This document shows, one piece after another, positions 1 to 7,700 of a stretch of 56,756 nt of DNA (positions are counted from its first letter, which is position 1; the number at the start of each line of letters is the position of its first letter). Source of the stretch: Candidatus Saccharimonadia bacterium (GTDB lineage: Bacteria > Patescibacteriota > Saccharimonadia > UBA4664); contig DATKIP010000082.1 in the NCBI GenBank assembly GCA_035544015.1, forward strand, positions 1 to 56,756. Reading direction: 5' to 3'. The notes under the pieces were generated by a model, which did no database searches, was not told the DNA's origin, and saw only the letters and a list, made by a program, of their open reading frames with translations. Position numbers and translations under genes: made by a program.

Positions 1-57
1 TTGGGGCATGATGTGGTGTTGAATAATACGGGCACAGGACGGTATGATTTTTGGTGA
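1..57 (+). CDS. 3' end of a truncated gene (18 codons)
   Basis: The first frame is open from base 1 to a TGA at 55-57 and encodes a short tail ending GTGRYDFW. The stop codon lies on the first stem of a strong terminator, which is why I read this as the true end of a gene that begins outside the window. Too little remains to assign a family. Confidence 0.4.
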   Translation: MGHDVVLNNTGTGRYDFW

Positions 58-100
58 CGGCATTTTTGTTTCCTTCCCGAAACGTTTTGCCGTCATTTTT
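55..100 (+). terminator. Rho-independent terminator
   Basis: TGACGGCA at 55-62 pairs with TGCCGTCA at 88-95, with an inner GTTT/AAAC pairing (68-71 with 80-83), and is followed directly by five T at 96-100. It closes the gene that enters from the left. Confidence 0.8.
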
Positions 101-124
101 GTGCCTAAACGATGGTTATGTCAA

Positions 125-143
125 AAGTGAGGGTGGGTCAGAT
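125..143 (+). repeat. 19-bp repeat, inverted copy at 56616-56634
   Basis: The 19-mer AAGTGAGGGTGGGTCAGAT occurs here and, perfectly reverse-complemented, at 56616-56634. The match stops abruptly on both sides. The right-hand copy follows the stop of a truncated ORF, so the pair could be ends or remnants of one mobile element family. That link is inference. Confidence 0.6.
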
Positions 144-185
144 CCCTCGTGGCTTGTGATGAGTGCCAGGTGGGTATGTAATGGA

Positions 186-215
186 GATATCTTCGCTTAG
201 CCGAGCGAAGATATC
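186..215. repeat. Perfect 12-bp palindromic hairpin
   Basis: GATATCTTCGCT at 186-197 and AGCGAAGATATC at 204-215 are perfect complements around a 6-nt loop. Neither strand has a T-run after the stem, so this is not a classical terminator. It lies 130 bp upstream of the DUF397 gene and could be an operator or RNA element. The rest of 101-347 holds a smaller GC hairpin (268-285) and no convincing gene. Confidence 0.6.
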
Positions 216-347
216 CTGTCCCGACGAGCGAGGGGAGCCTACTATGGCTACTACTGCTTCTCATCCGGCCCGGAGTCCCCCGGGCTAGCGCGCCATACTT
301 GTGCGAGCCCTTCTTTGAGCGGCGGATGCCCACATCCACACTCAAAG

Positions 348-569
348 ATGGAGGCTCAAACCGTGGAACCGATTCGTGACAACGATGGTCTGCGCTGGCG
401 CAAGTCCACCTACTCTGGAACCACTGAGTGCGTGGAAGTGGCGAAGGCCGCGGGCGGTGTCGTGCTCGTGCGCGACTCCAAGGACCCGCAAGGGCCCGCA
501 CTGGGCTTCAACGGCCCGGAATGGGCGGCCTTCTTGGCCGGGGTCAGGGGTGGCGAATTCGACGCCTGA
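348..569 (+). CDS. DUF397 domain protein
   Basis: A 73-residue protein that matches the DUF397 pattern almost throughout: W-x-KS-x-YSG near residues 14-20, CVEVA at about 24-28, VLVRDSKDPQGP at about 35-46 and a W-x-x-FL motif near the end. DUF397 proteins are a hallmark of Streptomyces and related Actinobacteria, where they usually sit beside a helix-turn-helix regulator and act in developmental or antibiotic control. No such regulator is adjacent here. I chose the ATG at 348; a TTG at 315 in the same frame would add 11 residues. No good Shine-Dalgarno is visible. Outside Actinobacteria the family is unexpected, so horizontal acquisition is likely. Confidence 0.85.
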   Translation: MEAQTVEPIRDNDGLRWRKSTYSGTTECVEVAKAAGGVVLVRDSKDPQGPALGFNGPEWAAFLAGVRGGEFDA

Positions 570-570
570 T

Positions 571-650
571 CTAGCCTTCGGCTAGGAGCGGTACGGCGAT
601 GAGACCGAGGGTGCCGATCAGTTTGGCGCCCTCGGTCTCCCGAAGTTTTT
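571..650 (+). terminator. Double-hairpin terminator after DUF397
   Basis: A small hairpin (CTAGCC 571-576 with GGCTAG 580-585) is followed by a long stem: GAGACCGAGGG 601-611 pairs with CCCTCGGTCTC 629-639, extended inward by about 4 bp. Five T follow at 646-650, six bases after the stem. Confidence 0.55.
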
Positions 651-697
651 GAGCTGAAATTTGTCGGCTAGCCTAGCTAGGGACTAAAATAAGGTTG

Positions 698-2173
698 ATG
701 AACATTCTGATGATAGCTGGCGAGGTTGCTCCTTATGCCAAAACGGGCGGCCTGGGGGAGGTAATGGCGGCGCTGCCCAAGGCGGTGCGGCGGCTGGGTC
801 ATGATGTGCGTGTGTTTATGCCGCGCTACGGCACGATTGACCGCCAAACGTATCCGCTCGTGCCGATCGGCAAGACGACGAATCTGGTGGTGGGCGGCGA
901 AAAAACGCCGATTAGCTTCTCGGCTAGCATATTGGCGCAAGAGGTGCCGATTTATTTTTTGGAGTCGGCCGTGTACTTTCCGCCGGATCAGGCGACGATT
1001 TACGACTCTAAGCGCGGCAATTTGCCGTTTTATGCGTTTAATTTGAGTGTGTTTCGGCTGCTGGAGACGCTCGATTGGGTGCCGGATATCATTCATGTGC
1101 ATGATTGGCACGCGGGACTGATACCCAACATTATCAAATACCTGCCGGCCAGTTCGCCGTTTGCGGGGATTGCGACGGTGGAGACGATTCACAACAGCGC
1201 GTATGTGGCGATTGCCGACCAGTGGGCGATTCCGGAGGCGGAGCGTGATTGTGGTGAGGGCCTGCCGCCAACGGATCTTTCGAAGGTGAAATATATTAAC
1301 TTTTTGAAGCGGGGCATCGTCAATGCCGACATCGTGACCACCGTCAGTGAGCAGTATGCCAAAGAGCTCGTGATTCCGGGGACGAGCCATGGTCTGAGCG
1401 AGGCGCTGATCCCCCGCCTGCGGACGTTTTTTGGGATTCGCAACGGGGTGGATTATTCGTATTGGAACCCGATGTTTGACCACCACCTGCCGGTCAACTA
1501 CGACTACGAGATTATGCACCGCAAGTACGACAACAAGCGCGCGCTGCAGCATCGGCTAAACCTGCCGATTTTGGATGTGCCCATTTTGGGCATGAATTCA
1601 CGGATTACGGAGCAAAAAGGCTTTAGCCTAATTTTGAAAATTTTCGATAAGCTGATGGAAAAAGGGGTGCAGCTGGTGGTTGTAGGCGATGCTACCTCAG
1701 GGTCGTCATATGTGGAATTTTTGACCGAGAAAATGAAGCTGTATCCGAATCAGGTGTCGTTTCGACCGTATTCAGAAGAGCTGGGGAGCTTGGTGTACGC
1801 GGGGTCGGACATCTTTTTGATGCCGAGCCTGTTTGAGCCGAGCGGGCTGGGGCAGCTGGTGAGCCTGCGGTACGGCACGATCCCGGTGGTGCGGCGCACG
1901 GGGGGGCTGGCGGATACGATTTCGGATTACAATCCGCGCAACCACACCGGCAACGGCTTTGTGTTTGATGAATATACGGGCACGGCGCTGGCGGAGGCGA
2001 TTTGGCGGGCTTTGGATTTGTGGGATCAGAAAGACAAATGGTGGAATTTGATGCAGCACGGTATGGCGCTGTCGTACTCGTGGGAGATTCCGGCCAAGAA
2101 GTATGTGCGGATTTATAAGGCGGCGCTGAAGGAGAAGGCGGGAGCGAGTTGGTCGATTCCGAAGCGGTGGTGA
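698..2173 (+). CDS. glgA: Glycogen (starch) synthase, GT5
   Basis: GlgA adds glucose from ADP-glucose (or UDP-glucose) to the growing alpha-1,4-glucan. The protein is 491 residues, the normal length. The N-terminal donor/acceptor motif K-T-G-G is at residues 15-18, and the C-terminal E-P-S-G-L-G-Q / R-Y-G-T-I-P-V-V-R block around residue 380 holds the conserved catalytic-site glutamate. I prefer the ATG at 698 to the TTG at 695. A TAAAAT box at 685-690 with TTGTCG at 661-666 (spacer 18) would start the mRNA at or next to this ATG, so it is probably leaderless. It begins an alpha-glucan block with the GH57 and glgP genes; glgC and glgB homologues are not in the window. Confidence 0.95.
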   Translation: MNILMIAGEVAPYAKTGGLGEVMAALPKAVRRLGHDVRVFMPRYGTIDRQTYPLVPIGKTTNLVVGGEKTPISFSASILAQEVPIYFLESAVYFPPDQATIYDSKRGNLPFYAFNLSVFRLLETLDWVPDIIHVHDWHAGLIPNIIKYLPASSPFAGIATVETIHNSAYVAIADQWAIPEAERDCGEGLPPTDLSKVKYINFLKRGIVNADIVTTVSEQYAKELVIPGTSHGLSEALIPRLRTFFGIRNGVDYSYWNPMFDHHLPVNYDYEIMHRKYDNKRALQHRLNLPILDVPILGMNSRITEQKGFSLILKIFDKLMEKGVQLVVVGDATSGSSYVEFLTEKMKLYPNQVSFRPYSEELGSLVYAGSDIFLMPSLFEPSGLGQLVSLRYGTIPVVRRTGGLADTISDYNPRNHTGNGFVFDEYTGTALAEAIWRALDLWDQKDKWWNLMQHGMALSYSWEIPAKKYVRIYKAALKEKAGASWSIPKRW

Positions 2174-2224
2174 GGCGGGGTTCATTCTTTTTGGTACACT
2201 GGATTGGTAATTGGAAGCCGCCAG

Positions 2225-3718
2225 ATGTTTTGGGCGCAAATTTTGCATTTTTATCAGCCGCACGGACAGAAGCGCGAGATTATCGACGCGATCGTGGCGC
2301 AATGTTATCGGCCGGTGGGCGAGGGAATTTTGGCGGAGCCGGCGGCGCGGCTGACGATTAACTTTACTGGCGTGCTACTCGATCAGCTGGCGGAATATGG
2401 CTACGACGACGTGATCGCGCTCTACGTGGAGGCGGCGCGGCGGGGGCAGGTGGAGTTTGTGGGGTCGGCCAAATATCACACGACTTTGCCGTTGCTGGAG
2501 CCGGGAGAGGCGCTGCGGCAGATTGAGATTAATGATGAGACGGCGCGGCGGCACCTGGGCGACGTGTATGGGCGGCGGGGGATTTTTTTGCCCGAGATGG
2601 CGTGGGCGCCGGAGCTGGCGCCGGTGCTAGAGCGCGCCGGGTTTGATTGGGTGCTGCTTGATGAGCTGGCCTGCGACGGCAAGATTGGCACGGTGGATTA
2701 CGCGGCGGGCTACGCGATCGAGGGCACTGGCCTGCGGGCGCTGTTTCGCGAGCACCGGCTGAGCGCCAGCATTATGAGCGCCGGGCCGCGCGATGTGGCT
2801 GGGCTCAAGGAGGCGGCCGGGCCGGCACTGCACGAGCGGCGGATGATCGTGACGGCCATGGACGGCGAGACATTCGGTCACCACCGCGTGGGGCACGAGC
2901 AGCTGCTGTTTGGCATGTTTGCGGACCCCGAACTTAATCTGGTGCGGGCTAGCGATGTGATCGATGAATTTCCAGTGACGCGCACCGTGCCGACCGTGGC
3001 ATGCACCTGGGCTTCGAGCGAGGATGACATCGAGCGCGGCCTTCAGTTTGTATCGTGGAACGACCCGAAAAACCCGATTCACCAGCTGCAATGGGAGCTC
3101 ATGAATCTGGCAACCGCGGCCGTGCAGAGCGCCGATGCGGCGACGCCCGGCTCCGCCGTCGCCCGGCACAAGCTTGATCCGGCGCTGGCCTCGGACCAAT
3201 TCTTTTGGGCGACGGCCAAGCCTTGGTGGATGATTGAGCACATTGAGGCGGGAGCCAATGCGCTACTCGATACGCTGGAGCACGTGCCGGCGGTGAGCCC
3301 GGAAACGGTGCAGCGCGGGCTGGATTTGTACCGGCAGATCTTGTGGCTGGCGTACGATTGGCAGCGCAATGGGACGGTGGACGCGCGGGCCGACGGCGAC
3401 AGCGATACGGCGCGCATTCCGCTGCGCGAACGTACGCTGGAGCGGGGCGGCGAAGGCGCGGCGGTGTGGGCGGCATGTCTGGATTTGCTTGGCGACGAGG
3501 AGCGCAAGGCGGCCGCGAGCGGCGATTACGAGGCGGCGATTTTGTGGCGCGATGCGGCCTACAAACTAGTGCATAAGCTCGACATTTACGACGCTTGGTA
3601 TGTGACTGATTTGCTCAAACACAAGCTGCCCAACGGCCGCATGCAGGAGGTCATCGACCGTTACCGGGCGGAGTACGATCATATTCGCGGCGGACAGGTG
3701 GAGCAGCGCAGCAATTAG
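2225..3718 (+). CDS. Glycoside hydrolase family 57 protein
   Basis: GH57 enzymes act on alpha-glucans as alpha-amylases, 4-alpha-glucanotransferases or branching enzymes. This 497-residue protein starts with the H-x-x-Q-P signature (residues 8-12). It carries F-L-P-E-M-A-W with the likely nucleophile Glu near 124, and M-D-G-E-T-F-G-H-H with the likely acid/base Asp near 213. I start at the ATG at 2225, seven codons inside the longest frame, because the GH57 core begins there and GGAAG lies just upstream. It follows glgA by about 50 bp and ends in a 4-bp tail-to-tail overlap with the HAD gene. With no glgB nearby, it may supply branching or debranching activity; the exact reaction cannot be read from the sequence. 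Confidence 0.88.
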   Translation: MFWAQILHFYQPHGQKREIIDAIVAQCYRPVGEGILAEPAARLTINFTGVLLDQLAEYGYDDVIALYVEAARRGQVEFVGSAKYHTTLPLLEPGEALRQIEINDETARRHLGDVYGRRGIFLPEMAWAPELAPVLERAGFDWVLLDELACDGKIGTVDYAAGYAIEGTGLRALFREHRLSASIMSAGPRDVAGLKEAAGPALHERRMIVTAMDGETFGHHRVGHEQLLFGMFADPELNLVRASDVIDEFPVTRTVPTVACTWASSEDDIERGLQFVSWNDPKNPIHQLQWELMNLATAAVQSADAATPGSAVARHKLDPALASDQFFWATAKPWWMIEHIEAGANALLDTLEHVPAVSPETVQRGLDLYRQILWLAYDWQRNGTVDARADGDSDTARIPLRERTLERGGEGAAVWAACLDLLGDEERKAAASGDYEAAILWRDAAYKLVHKLDIYDAWYVTDLLKHKLPNGRMQEVIDRYRAEYDHIRGGQVEQRSN

Positions 3719-4290
3719 CGGTCGATGCCGCGGGCGATCAGCTCGGCGCGCAGCTTGGTGAGGCCGTCGTAATGGATGCCGGCCAGCCCAGCGGCCTCGG
3801 CGCCGGCTACGTTGTACTCGCGATCATCGACGAGGAGGGCCTGCGCCGGTGACACTCCCAGGCGCTCCAAGGTTTGCTCAAAGATGCGGGGGTCCGGCTT
3901 GGTGGCGCCGGCTTCTTCGGAGCACAGCACCACATCAAACAGTCGGGCTAGCCGCTGCCGTACCACCTCGGCGTACAAGGCAGTGGTGGCGTTGGATAAA
4001 ATAGCCGTTTTGAGGCCGCGGCGCCGCAGATGCCGGATGTATTCGACCAGTCCCTGGTGAGCCACCCCATGAATGACAAACTCGGATCGTACTGCGGCCT
4101 CGGGCAGGTCAGCGATTTTGGCGAGGCGGGCGAAGAATTCATCGCTGCTGAGGCCGGCATCTTGGTCTTGGCTGAGGGCCTCGATGTCGGCGGCGTGCGT
4201 GGCCTCGACGGCCGGGTGGCGCTGTAGCCAGGCCATGTACCGGTCGGTGGTGAGGACGCCGTAGTAGTCGAAGATAATTGCACTAATCAT
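3715..4290 (-). CDS. HAD-superfamily hydrolase
   Basis: A 191-residue HAD subfamily IA-type phosphatase. Motif I is F-D-Y-Y-G-V (Asp8), so the usual second Asp is Tyr10. Motif II has Ser99 in LSNAT, motif III Lys131 in TKPDP, and motif IV Asp155-Asp156. Loss of the second motif I Asp occurs in some HAD branches and may mean a non-phosphatase or slow activity. An ATGGTA (minus-strand TACCAT) box at 4298-4303 ends 7 nt before the ATG, predicting a leaderless mRNA. Its substrate is unknown; its position between GH57 and the kinase-like gene is suggestive only. Confidence 0.85.
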   Translation of the reverse strand: MISAIIFDYYGVLTTDRYMAWLQRHPAVEATHAADIEALSQDQDAGLSSDEFFARLAKIADLPEAAVRSEFVIHGVAHQGLVEYIRHLRRRGLKTAILSNATTALYAEVVRQRLARLFDVVLCSEEAGATKPDPRIFEQTLERLGVSPAQALLVDDREYNVAGAEAAGLAGIHYDGLTKLRAELIARGIDR

Positions 4291-4320
4291 TGCCGGTATG
4301 GTAGCACAATCTGGCGCAGC

Positions 4321-5382
4321 CTAGGCATAATCTGGAGGCAGCTCGTCGAGTCGCTCGGTGCGGCTGCGCCGGACGAGCCCATAATACTGCCCGCCGCGCA
4401 GATCGGGGACGGGGGCTAGGGGGTCGGCGGCTAGCCGGATGATGTCTTGGGCCAGCAGGCGGTAGAGCGAGGGGCGCAAAATTGGCTCGGTGATACTGCC
4501 GCCGATGGCTAGTTTGGCCAGTTGATATAACCCGTAGAGCGGGAGATAAAATCGCAGCCGCACGAGCAAATCGTCGCCGAATTCCGCCTCGTGGGCCGCG
4601 GTGATCTGGCGCATGAGCGCCTGGAGCCGTGCGCCATGATTAGCCGCCGACCAGAAAAAGTTGCGGCTGGGAAAGGCGTTTTGGGAGAACCATACCTCGA
4701 TGCGCAATTTGGCTATGTCTTCGGCAGCGTCGGCGCGACGAACCTCGTCCCAGTCGATGAGATAGGCTCCCGTGGGAGTGGCGATGATATTGGGCCACCA
4801 GAGATCGCCGTGAATGCGAGATTTTTTAACTCGAAAGGCCTCGGCGTGCTCATCGAGCAGGCGCTCAAGATCGCGAAAGAGCTGCTGGTATTGGGCTTGG
4901 TCGAGACCCAGCGCGGTCCATTGATCGAGCGCGATTTTGCACTGCCGGAGCCGATGCCGGAGGCTCGTCACCGAAACGCGCTGCTTAAACCGCACGCGAT
5001 GCAGCTCAACCATTTGCTCGACCAACGCCTGCATGCGCGGCGGAGTAAGATCGGCCGACCGGAGCTGGTGGCCGGGGGGCATTTCGACAATAAAGAAATG
5101 GAAGATACTTCCCTCTTGTGGCTCCTCCCAGATGAAGAGCTGGCGGTCGGGCGGAGTGATTTTGCGCAAATGGCGCAGCTCTGCGTGCATGCGGGTCTTG
5201 GAGCTGTACACTTTGAGTACGTGGTAGACGCCGTCGATGGTAGCCGAAAACACGGTGGCATTATTGCCGACACCGAGCAAGCCGATGAGGCGCAGGCTCG
5301 ACGGCATCAGGCCTTGGGCACGCAGGGTGGCCAGAAGTTCCTCGAGAATATGGGGAGATGTGAGTAACCGAGCTCGGTTCAT
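4321..5382 (-). CDS. Aminoglycoside phosphotransferase-fold kinase
   Basis: A 353-residue APH/choline-kinase-fold protein. The ATP lysine is probably Lys57 (VLKVY), the catalytic loop is H-G-D-L-x-x-x-N at 191-198, and the metal-binding L-I-D-W-D is at 208-212. Such kinases phosphorylate small molecules, including sugars and amino alcohols, and are often misnamed as resistance enzymes. It sits in the alpha-glucan block, back to back with glgP with only about 42 bp between the start codons. A sugar-kinase role (for example maltose) is possible, but the protein is shorter than typical maltokinases and I see no direct support. Confidence 0.82.
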   Translation of the reverse strand: MNRARLLTSPHILEELLATLRAQGLMPSSLRLIGLLGVGNNATVFSATIDGVYHVLKVYSSKTRMHAELRHLRKITPPDRQLFIWEEPQEGSIFHFFIVEMPPGHQLRSADLTPPRMQALVEQMVELHRVRFKQRVSVTSLRHRLRQCKIALDQWTALGLDQAQYQQLFRDLERLLDEHAEAFRVKKSRIHGDLWWPNIIATPTGAYLIDWDEVRRADAAEDIAKLRIEVWFSQNAFPSRNFFWSAANHGARLQALMRQITAAHEAEFGDDLLVRLRFYLPLYGLYQLAKLAIGGSITEPILRPSLYRLLAQDIIRLAADPLAPVPDLRGGQYYGLVRRSRTERLDELPPDYA

Positions 5383-5424
5383 AATAAACTACGCTATGAT
5401 AATGTTAGTTGAACAAGGGTGCCC

Positions 5425-7077
5425 ATGAATAAGCCTACCGTTGCCTATTTTTCGGCGGAATACGCCATCGCGGACGACATGCCGATCTATGCAGGAGGCC
5501 TGGGCGTGTTGGCGGCGGATATGGTGCTGGAGGCCGGAACCCAAGACTGCGAGTTTTATGCGGTAGGGCTAGTGTACCATTTAGCCTTCACCGGTGACGA
5601 TCCGGATCAGCGGCCGATGACCGAGCGGTTGGCGAGCGACGGCTTTCAGGTGGCACGCGATAGCGCTGGTAAGCGATTGCTAGCCGAGGTGCTGGTGGCA
5701 GATCGCACGGTGGCGCTGCAGGCTTGGGTAAAGCGTTGGGGCCGCACGCAGCTGATTTTGCTCGACACCAACCTGAGTCAAAACGCGCCGGCCGACCGGG
5801 CGATCTGCGACCGGCTGTACGCGGCCGATCCGCAGCTGCAGCTGGCGCAGGAGATGTGTTTGGGATTTGGCGGGGTGCGGGTGCTGGAGCTGTTGGGGCT
5901 GACGCCCGAGGTGTACCATCTCAACGAGGGCCACACGGCCATGGCGGGCTTGGCGGTGGTGCTGCGGGAGCAGCGTGAGCGAGGTGAGGGCTTCGCGGCC
6001 GCGGTGGCGACGGTGCGGCCGCGGCTGGTGGGCACCAAGCACACGATTTTGGCCGGCGCCGGCATTTTGCTCGATTGGGGCAGCGTGGCACATCAGTTGG
6101 AGCCGACGCTCGCGGCGCATGGGGCGAGCATCGATGACCTGCGCGCGATGGCGGGCCTGCCGACCGGCGATTATTCTGACACCAAGCTGCTCATTGAGCT
6201 AACGCGGTTGGTCAACGGGGTGTCGGAGATCCACGTGGCCGAGGAGCTGGAGGCGCACCCGCAAAGCCGGCTCATTACCATTACCAACGGGGTGTTTCAG
6301 GGACGCTGGGCGGCGGCAAACTGGGGAGACGATCCGTTGGCGCTGGATGATGATGAATTATGGATGCGCCACACCGAAAATCGGCGGCGTTTATTTACCT
6401 TGATCCGCGAGCAGACGGGGGTGGAGCTGGATTCCGACGCGTTGACGGTAGTGTGGTCACGGCGGATGGCGGCCTATAAGCGGCCGGATTTGCTCGTGAG
6501 TGACATGAAGCGGCTGGCGGGGCTGGCCCACGATCCCGAGCGCCCAGTGCAGTTTGTGGTATCGGGACGCGCCAATCCGGCCGACGCGGTGGGCGTGGAG
6601 CTCATGCAGCGGGTGATCGCAACTTCCAAGCAGGCCCGGCTGGCGGGTCGGTTTGCGTATGTGCCGCGATTTAATCCGGTGACGGCCAAGATCATGGTAC
6701 GCGGCGCCGATGTGTGGCTCAACACGCCGATCCGGGGGTACGAGGCCTGCGGAACCTCGGGCATGAAGGCTAGCATGAACGGCGCGCTGCAGTTTTCGAC
6801 CTCGGACGGCTGGCTCGACGAGGTGAAGATCGGGCCGATCGGGTGGCGCCTGCCGGTGGATAACCCGGCCGCGGAACTCTACGCACGGCTGGAGCAGGAG
6901 ATCGCGCCACTGTTTTACGAGCGCGGCGAAGACGGATTGCCACATGCTTGGATCAGGATGATGCGCGCCAATATGAAACTGGTACTTGAACGTTTTACCG
7001 CCAAGCGCATGCTCGATGATTACTACGCTAAGCTGTACGAGCCGGAGGAATCAGCGAAATCTGATGTGCGTGAGTAA
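5425..7077 (+). CDS. glgP: Alpha-glucan (glycogen) phosphorylase, short form
   Basis: GT35 phosphorylases release glucose-1-phosphate from alpha-1,4-glucans using pyridoxal phosphate. This protein has 550 residues, much shorter than the roughly 800-residue E. coli enzyme and typical of the short bacterial/archaeal type. The PLP-binding Lys is about residue 448 in G-T-S-G-M-K-A-S-M-N-G. A-Y-K-R-P-D near 350 and the N-terminal Y-F-S-A-E-Y-A / Y-A-G-G-L-G-V motifs are also present. AAGGG at 5415-5419 favours the ATG at 5425 over the GTG two codons earlier. The 3' end overlaps ruvC by 50 bp tail-to-tail. Confidence 0.93.
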   Translation: MNKPTVAYFSAEYAIADDMPIYAGGLGVLAADMVLEAGTQDCEFYAVGLVYHLAFTGDDPDQRPMTERLASDGFQVARDSAGKRLLAEVLVADRTVALQAWVKRWGRTQLILLDTNLSQNAPADRAICDRLYAADPQLQLAQEMCLGFGGVRVLELLGLTPEVYHLNEGHTAMAGLAVVLREQRERGEGFAAAVATVRPRLVGTKHTILAGAGILLDWGSVAHQLEPTLAAHGASIDDLRAMAGLPTGDYSDTKLLIELTRLVNGVSEIHVAEELEAHPQSRLITITNGVFQGRWAAANWGDDPLALDDDELWMRHTENRRRLFTLIREQTGVELDSDALTVVWSRRMAAYKRPDLLVSDMKRLAGLAHDPERPVQFVVSGRANPADAVGVELMQRVIATSKQARLAGRFAYVPRFNPVTAKIMVRGADVWLNTPIRGYEACGTSGMKASMNGALQFSTSDGWLDEVKIGPIGWRLPVDNPAAELYARLEQEIAPLFYERGEDGLPHAWIRMMRANMKLVLERFTAKRMLDDYYAKLYEPEESAKSDVRE

Positions 7078-7522
7078 TGGCTATGGCAAGCCCATCAGCG
7101 GCGTCGTCGGGCCGGGGAATCTGTGGTAATTTGAGCAACGTTTTGACCATTTCCTGAATTTGCGGTTTTTTGGCGCCGCCGTAGCCAGTGGTGGCTTGTT
7201 TGATTTGCATGGGGGTGTATTCGGCGGGGATGAGCCCGGCCTCGGCGAGCGTGAGCAAAATGACGCCGCGCGCCTGGCCGACGGTGATGGCGGTGGTGAC
7301 GTTGGTGGCAAAAAATAGTTGCTCCACCGCGGCTTGCTGCGGTTTGGTCTCGGCGATCACCTGCGCCAACTCGGTGTGAAGCGTGATGAGGCGCTCGGGC
7401 ATGGGCTGGCCCGGAGGCGTGGTGATGACGCCGGCGTCGACGAAGGTGAGCCGGCCGTGATCGTGCTCGATGATGCCGAAGCCGGTGGTGGCAGTGCCGG
7501 GGTCGACGCCGATGATTCTCAT
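7028..7522 (-). CDS. ruvC: Holliday junction endonuclease RuvC
   Basis: RuvC resolves Holliday junctions during recombination, in complex with RuvAB. At 164 residues it is a normal length. The catalytic acids are visible: Asp7 (GVDPGTA), Glu67 (VEQLF), Asp140 and Asp143 (RPDDAADGLAIA). A minus-strand TAAGAT box (7529-7534) ends 6 nt before the ATG, predicting a leaderless transcript. The last 50 bp overlap glgP on the other strand. ruvA and ruvB are not in the window. Confidence 0.95.
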   Translation of the reverse strand: MRIIGVDPGTATTGFGIIEHDHGRLTFVDAGVITTPPGQPMPERLITLHTELAQVIAETKPQQAAVEQLFFATNVTTAITVGQARGVILLTLAEAGLIPAEYTPMQIKQATTGYGGAKKPQIQEMVKTLLKLPQIPRPDDAADGLAIAITHAHQISLIPPARTA

Positions 7523-7567
7523 GAGGTTATCTTAGCAGTTATCGAGGAGACGTTTGGTTTTGCTTCC

Positions 7568-7660
7568 GGGCAGGCACCATTTTGCTCAAAACGAACTCTT
7601 TCTCTTGGCTGGGTGGGGGCGTTGTTTTGTCAGGCGTTTTGGGCAAAATGGTGCCTGCCC
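7568..7660. repeat. 26-bp inverted repeat, large hairpin
   Basis: Bases 568-593 and 635-660 of the 7-kb block (7568-7593 and 7635-7660) are complementary over 26 bp with a single T-G pair, around a 41-nt loop. The first 18 bp are perfect. It lies between the end of the alpha-toroid gene and the start of ruvC. There is no T-run on the minus side, so a simple terminator is unlikely; a MITE-like remnant or a stabilising 3' structure fits better. Confidence 0.75.
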
Positions 7661-7700
7661 TCTCGCCTATCCTATTCGTCTCACCGAGAACTTTGTCGCC

